Source: Strix aluco (taxonomy: Eukaryota; Chordata; Aves; Strigiformes; Strigidae). From it: a DNA stretch of 64,000 bases. The translations under genes and the position numbers were made by a program. This document shows, in pieces, positions 60,590 through 64,000 of the stretch (its first letter is position 1; every line of letters starts with the position of its first letter). The notes beneath the pieces are model-generated. The model did not search any database and was not told where the DNA came from. It saw only the letters and a program-made list of their open reading frames with translations. The DNA is taken from the NCBI RefSeq assembly GCF_031877795.1, contig NC_133938.1, forward strand, positions 13,052,920 to 13,116,919, read 5' to 3'.

Positions 60590-61720
60590 CTGCCTCTGGG
60601 AAAGACACCTCAGTGCTAGATACCTTGTAGAGATAAAAACACCAAAAAAGCTCCAGGTAAGGCCCAAGTGGTAGCAAAAGACCTTTTCTGCCCCACAGCA
60701 GCTGCAGCACTTGGGAGACAGAAACCATGCAGGAACAGGCAGGGACTGGCTTGAGCTGCAGCGCTCCTGCAGCAGCAGGGGTGCCTCTTGCTTGGGAAAC
60801 TCCTGTCAGAGGGCAACAGTGCTCCCGCCTCGCACCACCCTTGCAGAGCAGCATTATCCCTTCACCATCCCCCAGCGACTGCACCTTGCGGCTTGTGGCT
60901 CATGTGGCTGGAGCACTCTGGCATGATAACAGAGTCCCAGCACAGTCCAGACTGATAGCCTGTCAGGGACCTGACACCAACACCCTTTGATCACCCCTTT
61001 GATAAACCACAGAAGGTGGTGGGCTGCCGAAATGTAACATTGAAACAGATCCTGGCATTGCAAACACAAACGGTGTTTCATGTGGGGTCCAGCCATGCTG
61101 GGGCTCTGGCACAGACATCCCATGAAAATCCCACGCTCGCTCCCACAGACACGCAGATGTTTGCTCAGGAGCAGCCCCTGCAGCTGTACCTCCCACCAAG
61201 CTCCCTTCGCTTGCGCTGCATGCCTGTTGACATGCAGAATATTTCCTGCCATTCATCAGCTGCTAGAGGCTCTACTTTGCTCAGGAGTTAGCGGCTCTGC
61301 ACAAAGCACAGAGTGGTTTTATACCACCTGCAATCACAGCCTCTCCTGCCAGGAGAGCACACAACACAGCTCTGGGAACTGCAGGAACCAAGCAAGTACT
61401 GGGGTCCCCAGGGGTACAGGACAGGCTCACCTTAACTCTGTGACAGGGGTCACAGCTGGGTGGGCAGCAGCTGCCGCAGGAGGCTTTGTGGAGATAAAAC
61501 ACCAGCCAAGCCAGTGCTGTGCTCCTAACGCGTCAGGTCACGGAGCCCATCCAGGCACCCCAAGTCCCTGCTGTGCCGTCAGCCTGGGGCAAAGCAAATG
61601 CCAGTCATCTCCGAAAGAAGCACAAGGCACACTGCAACGCGCACCCTTCCTGCGGGAAAGGCTGGCACAAGCCCTGCTGATGGGTTGTATCCAGTGAGGC
61701 TCACGCAGGGGTGTCCTGGG
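60590..61720 (-). other. Probable TMEM125 3' UTR, nothing else recognised
   Basis: This stretch lies between the TMEM125 stop codon and the possible repeat. I see no other gene. If the polyadenylation signal near 59258 is used, all of this belongs to the TMEM125 3' UTR. Confidence 0.4.
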
Positions 61721-62383
61721 TCAGATCAGGTTGGCCATGCTGGAGGTGGGAGGAAGCCGCCTGTTCGCAGCGAGGCGGCCAGAGATGGTGAAGACACGGA
61801 TCTCGCCGGTCTCCAGGCTCCGAGGAGCAGCCTGGCGACAGGAGGTGCAGAGCAGGTAGAGCAGCAGGCAGAGGAGGATGGCACTGCCAGCGGTCAGGAG
61901 GACAACCCCGCTGGTGAACATGCTGGCCAGTGGCCGTGCAGGGCTCAGCTGCATGGTCGTGGTGGAGAGGATGGTGAGCACGACCCCACAGACCACCAGC
62001 ACCAGGGCACTGAGCAGCAGCACCAGGCAGTCCGAGAAGCCCCCGCTCTTCAGGAGCTCAATCTGATCCCGGCTGCGGATGCAGTTCATGTCCTGGATTG
62101 CAGAGCTCAGCAGCTGCTTCAGCAGCACGAGCAGGGCCAGGAGGCAGAGTGTGGTGCCCACAGCCAGCCTCCACTCCCCAGACCGGCTGCTAGTGCTGTA
62201 CAGTAGGATGATGCCACCAATCCCGCAGGCCAGGATCAGCACCACAGCCATCCCATAGCACAGGATGGACTTCTTGGGGTCCTGGAACCACCAGAGCTCC
62301 ACATGTTCCTCCAAGATGTTCCTCTGGATGTGGTCTGCATCCACAGGGGTGCGGGGGCTGCTCAGTTCTGCCAGCTCTGGCAT
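61721..62383 (-). CDS. TMEM125: TMEM125, four-span membrane protein (220 aa)
   Basis: The coding sequence is one uninterrupted exon, as expected for this gene (human 219 aa). I chose the ATG at 62381-62383 (context ccaccATGc). The open frame continues 14 codons upstream but has no earlier ATG. Four hydrophobic spans lie at about residues 40-62, 73-92, 118-140 and 156-179. The stretch [11 protein letters not shown] and the block QDMNCIR between spans 2 and 3 match human TMEM125 as I recall it, as does the SSxAxLI-type C-terminus. The molecular function is unknown. In mammals it is an epithelial-type membrane protein. It is oriented head-away from the TEMP-like gene, with 3' ends facing. Confidence 0.93.
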   Translation of the reverse strand: MPELAELSSPRTPVDADHIQRNILEEHVELWWFQDPKKSILCYGMAVVLILACGIGGIILLYSTSSRSGEWRLAVGTTLCLLALLVLLKQLLSSAIQDMNCIRSRDQIELLKSGGFSDCLVLLLSALVLVVCGVVLTILSTTTMQLSPARPLASMFTSGVVLLTAGSAILLCLLLYLLCTSCRQAAPRSLETGEIRVFTISGRLAANRRLPPTSSMANLI

Positions 62384-62389
62384 GGTGGA

Positions 62390-64000
62390 CGGCTGGATGG
62401 GGAGGGCACGGTGGGGTGGTTGCACTGATGAATCTACACCCTTACAGCGATGTGGAGGGTCAAGGCAGCAGCAGTTTCAAAGGCAGCTGCATTTCTCAAG
62501 AGGGGATGCCTCTGTCTCATTCTCTGGAGCCTGGTGGAGCTGCCTTCTGCAGCAGTGTCGCCTGAAGAGCTATGGTCCATGCGCTGGGGCTGAGCCCGCC
62601 CCCCAGGCAGGGCTGCAGGACATGGTGGAGCATCCCCTGAGCAGCACCATAAGGGAACAACCAGGGCTGTGTCCTTCCTTTCCTGTGTCTTTTATCTGAA
62701 AGAGTCAAGAAGAGATATTATTAAACAGAGACCCTGCTCCCTGTACCAAAAAATCCCCAGCCAAACCCTGGGCCTTGGTCGCCCCAGGCTGGCCTGCAGA
62801 CCTTCCCCTGCCTCCCTCACAGCAGCCCCATGCGTTGGAGCACAGCTCAGCCACGCGTGTCTTCCTGGGAGACCTCTGTGCACTGCGGGGGGACCTCAGC
62901 CTGCCCCAAGGGTGAGTCTCCTGCCTCCCCAGCCCCCTGAGCCCTGCTCAGAGGCTACTGGCACATCACTGCCCACAGGACTCTGCCTGCAGCTGGTGCT
63001 GCCAGCAGGGCAGGGACAGAGCAGAGGCAGGTCTCTCCTGGGATAAAGCCCCATTCACAGCTCTGGCTTCACATGCTCCCTCATCAGCATCAGCCTCTTG
63101 TCACCAACTGGCTCTGCTGCCCAGAATGACAGCAGGAGGTGGGGGTCAGGACTGGGGCTTAACCCTTCCAGTCCAGTCACTGGAAGAGCAAGAGCTGCCC
63201 TTGCTGTAAGTTCTCAGACCTGTCCCCATTCCTGCATTGCCAGTGGTTCCCCCTCTCAAGTTCTCTAGAGATATATGACGGTTACATCTCCAGTGGTCTC
63301 AGCACTTCCCTGGAAAGAATCCCCAGACAGCTGGGACCTGGTACCCTACAATTTTGCTCTCCTCTCTGCTGATCCCTGAAGCACTTCACCACTGGAGGGG
63401 AGCAGGGGAAGGGCAGCAGTGGCTGCAGCGTGGAGGCAGGCTCCGTGGTGCTGTGCTTAGCTGGGCTCCCCTTGGCACAGTGCCTTGTCTCACTCGCAGC
63501 CCGGCTTCCTGGGCTCACCCCCTCCTCAGCGTCCTGGCCCCCCTTCAATGCTTCTCTGGGTACAGTTTTACACCAAGAGTGAAAACTACTTGAATTTCTC
63601 TCACATAACATCCTGCTGCAGCATGTGAGTGCTCCAGCTGGTCCCACAGCACCAGAGAGACCCCCCAGCCCAGCTAGTGCCCAGAACAGGGAGAGGTGCT
63701 GGGAAGGACAGTGTGGGAGGATCTCAAGTATGGCTGAGCCCTTGAGACATGGGGCAGAGCCTGGAGACCCACGAATTGCCTCCCTGGTCACCTCCCAGAC
63801 AGGACGACGCACCCTCAGCGATCACGGGAACACACACACACAAACTGCTCAGAGTCCCACGGGAGCCTGTGGCGGGGACAGGAACTGATGCAGATCCCCT
63901 GTGTCAGAGCTGTGTCACTTCTCCCGGGTGGGGAAGGCCACGCAGCACCCTGCCTGCTAGAAATGGCTCTCCAGGACCCTGTCAGCCCATGCCAAACACA
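62390..64000. other. TMEM125 upstream region, no gene recognised
   Basis: This region should contain the TMEM125 5' UTR exon(s) and promoter. I cannot fix them: there is no CpG island, and several plausible acceptors precede the coding exon (for example gtgtag just upstream of 62430 on the minus strand). Open frames up to 176 codons (63282-63812, -) lack recognisable content. A short CA-repeat lies near 63831-63842. Confidence 0.4.

Noticed and set aside
62384-62425. Longer TMEM125 N-terminus
   Set aside because: The extra 14 codons begin with GTG, not ATG. The ATG at 62383 has a better context and gives a length close to the human protein.

Overview
This is a vertebrate nuclear window, most likely from a bird. 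Genes are intron-rich, introns are short, promoters are CpG islands, and the only repeats I can see are worn CR1-type LINE fragments. Six protein-coding genes are recognisable. Their order and relative orientation are those I recall for human chromosome 1p34 (read in reverse): ELOVL1 (+), CDC20 (-), MPL (-), TIE1 (-), C1orf210/TEMP (+), TMEM125 (-). For the five multi-exon genes I placed every coding exon by hand from protein similarity and splice signals. Each model closes in frame: 290, 505, 599, 1124 and 368 aa. TMEM125 is a single-exon 220 aa frame.

Layout. 1-3290: no gene; an old CR1/L3-type LINE fragment lies near 1550-2620. 3290-18120: ELOVL1, with a CpG-island promoter, a non-coding first exon, a 10.8 kb first intron containing a second CpG island, and seven coding exons at 14363-16911. 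18120-21720: tail-to-tail spacer. 21720-27200: CDC20. 27490-33300: MPL, whose 3' end lies about 300 bp upstream of the CDC20 start. 33400-35215: spacer. 35215-48130: TIE1, with an old LINE in intron 2. 48130-52200: spacer with a 13-bp minisatellite. 52208-57080: a leucine-rich-repeat type I membrane protein whose membrane segment and tail are those of C1orf210/TEMP. 59250-62400: TMEM125. 62400-64000: no gene recognised.

The neighbours do not form one pathway. MPL (thrombopoietin receptor) and TIE1 (endothelial orphan kinase of the angiopoietin system) are both blood/vascular receptors. CDC20 is the mitotic APC/C activator, ELOVL1 an ER fatty-acid elongase, and TEMP and TMEM125 are small membrane proteins.

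The most interesting signal is the TEMP locus. The mammalian protein, as I recall it, is only about 113 aa with no ectodomain. Here the same transmembrane and cytoplasmic exon is spliced in frame to a signal peptide, LRRNT, leucine-rich repeats and LRRCT. Other points: a Trp-to-Cys change at the MPL juxtamembrane switch residue, a GC-AG intron in TIE1, a degenerate CRY degron in CDC20, a 60-bp palindrome carrying two opposed CCAAT boxes in the ELOVL1 promoter, and a 260-nt pure polypurine tract in the TEMP 3' UTR.
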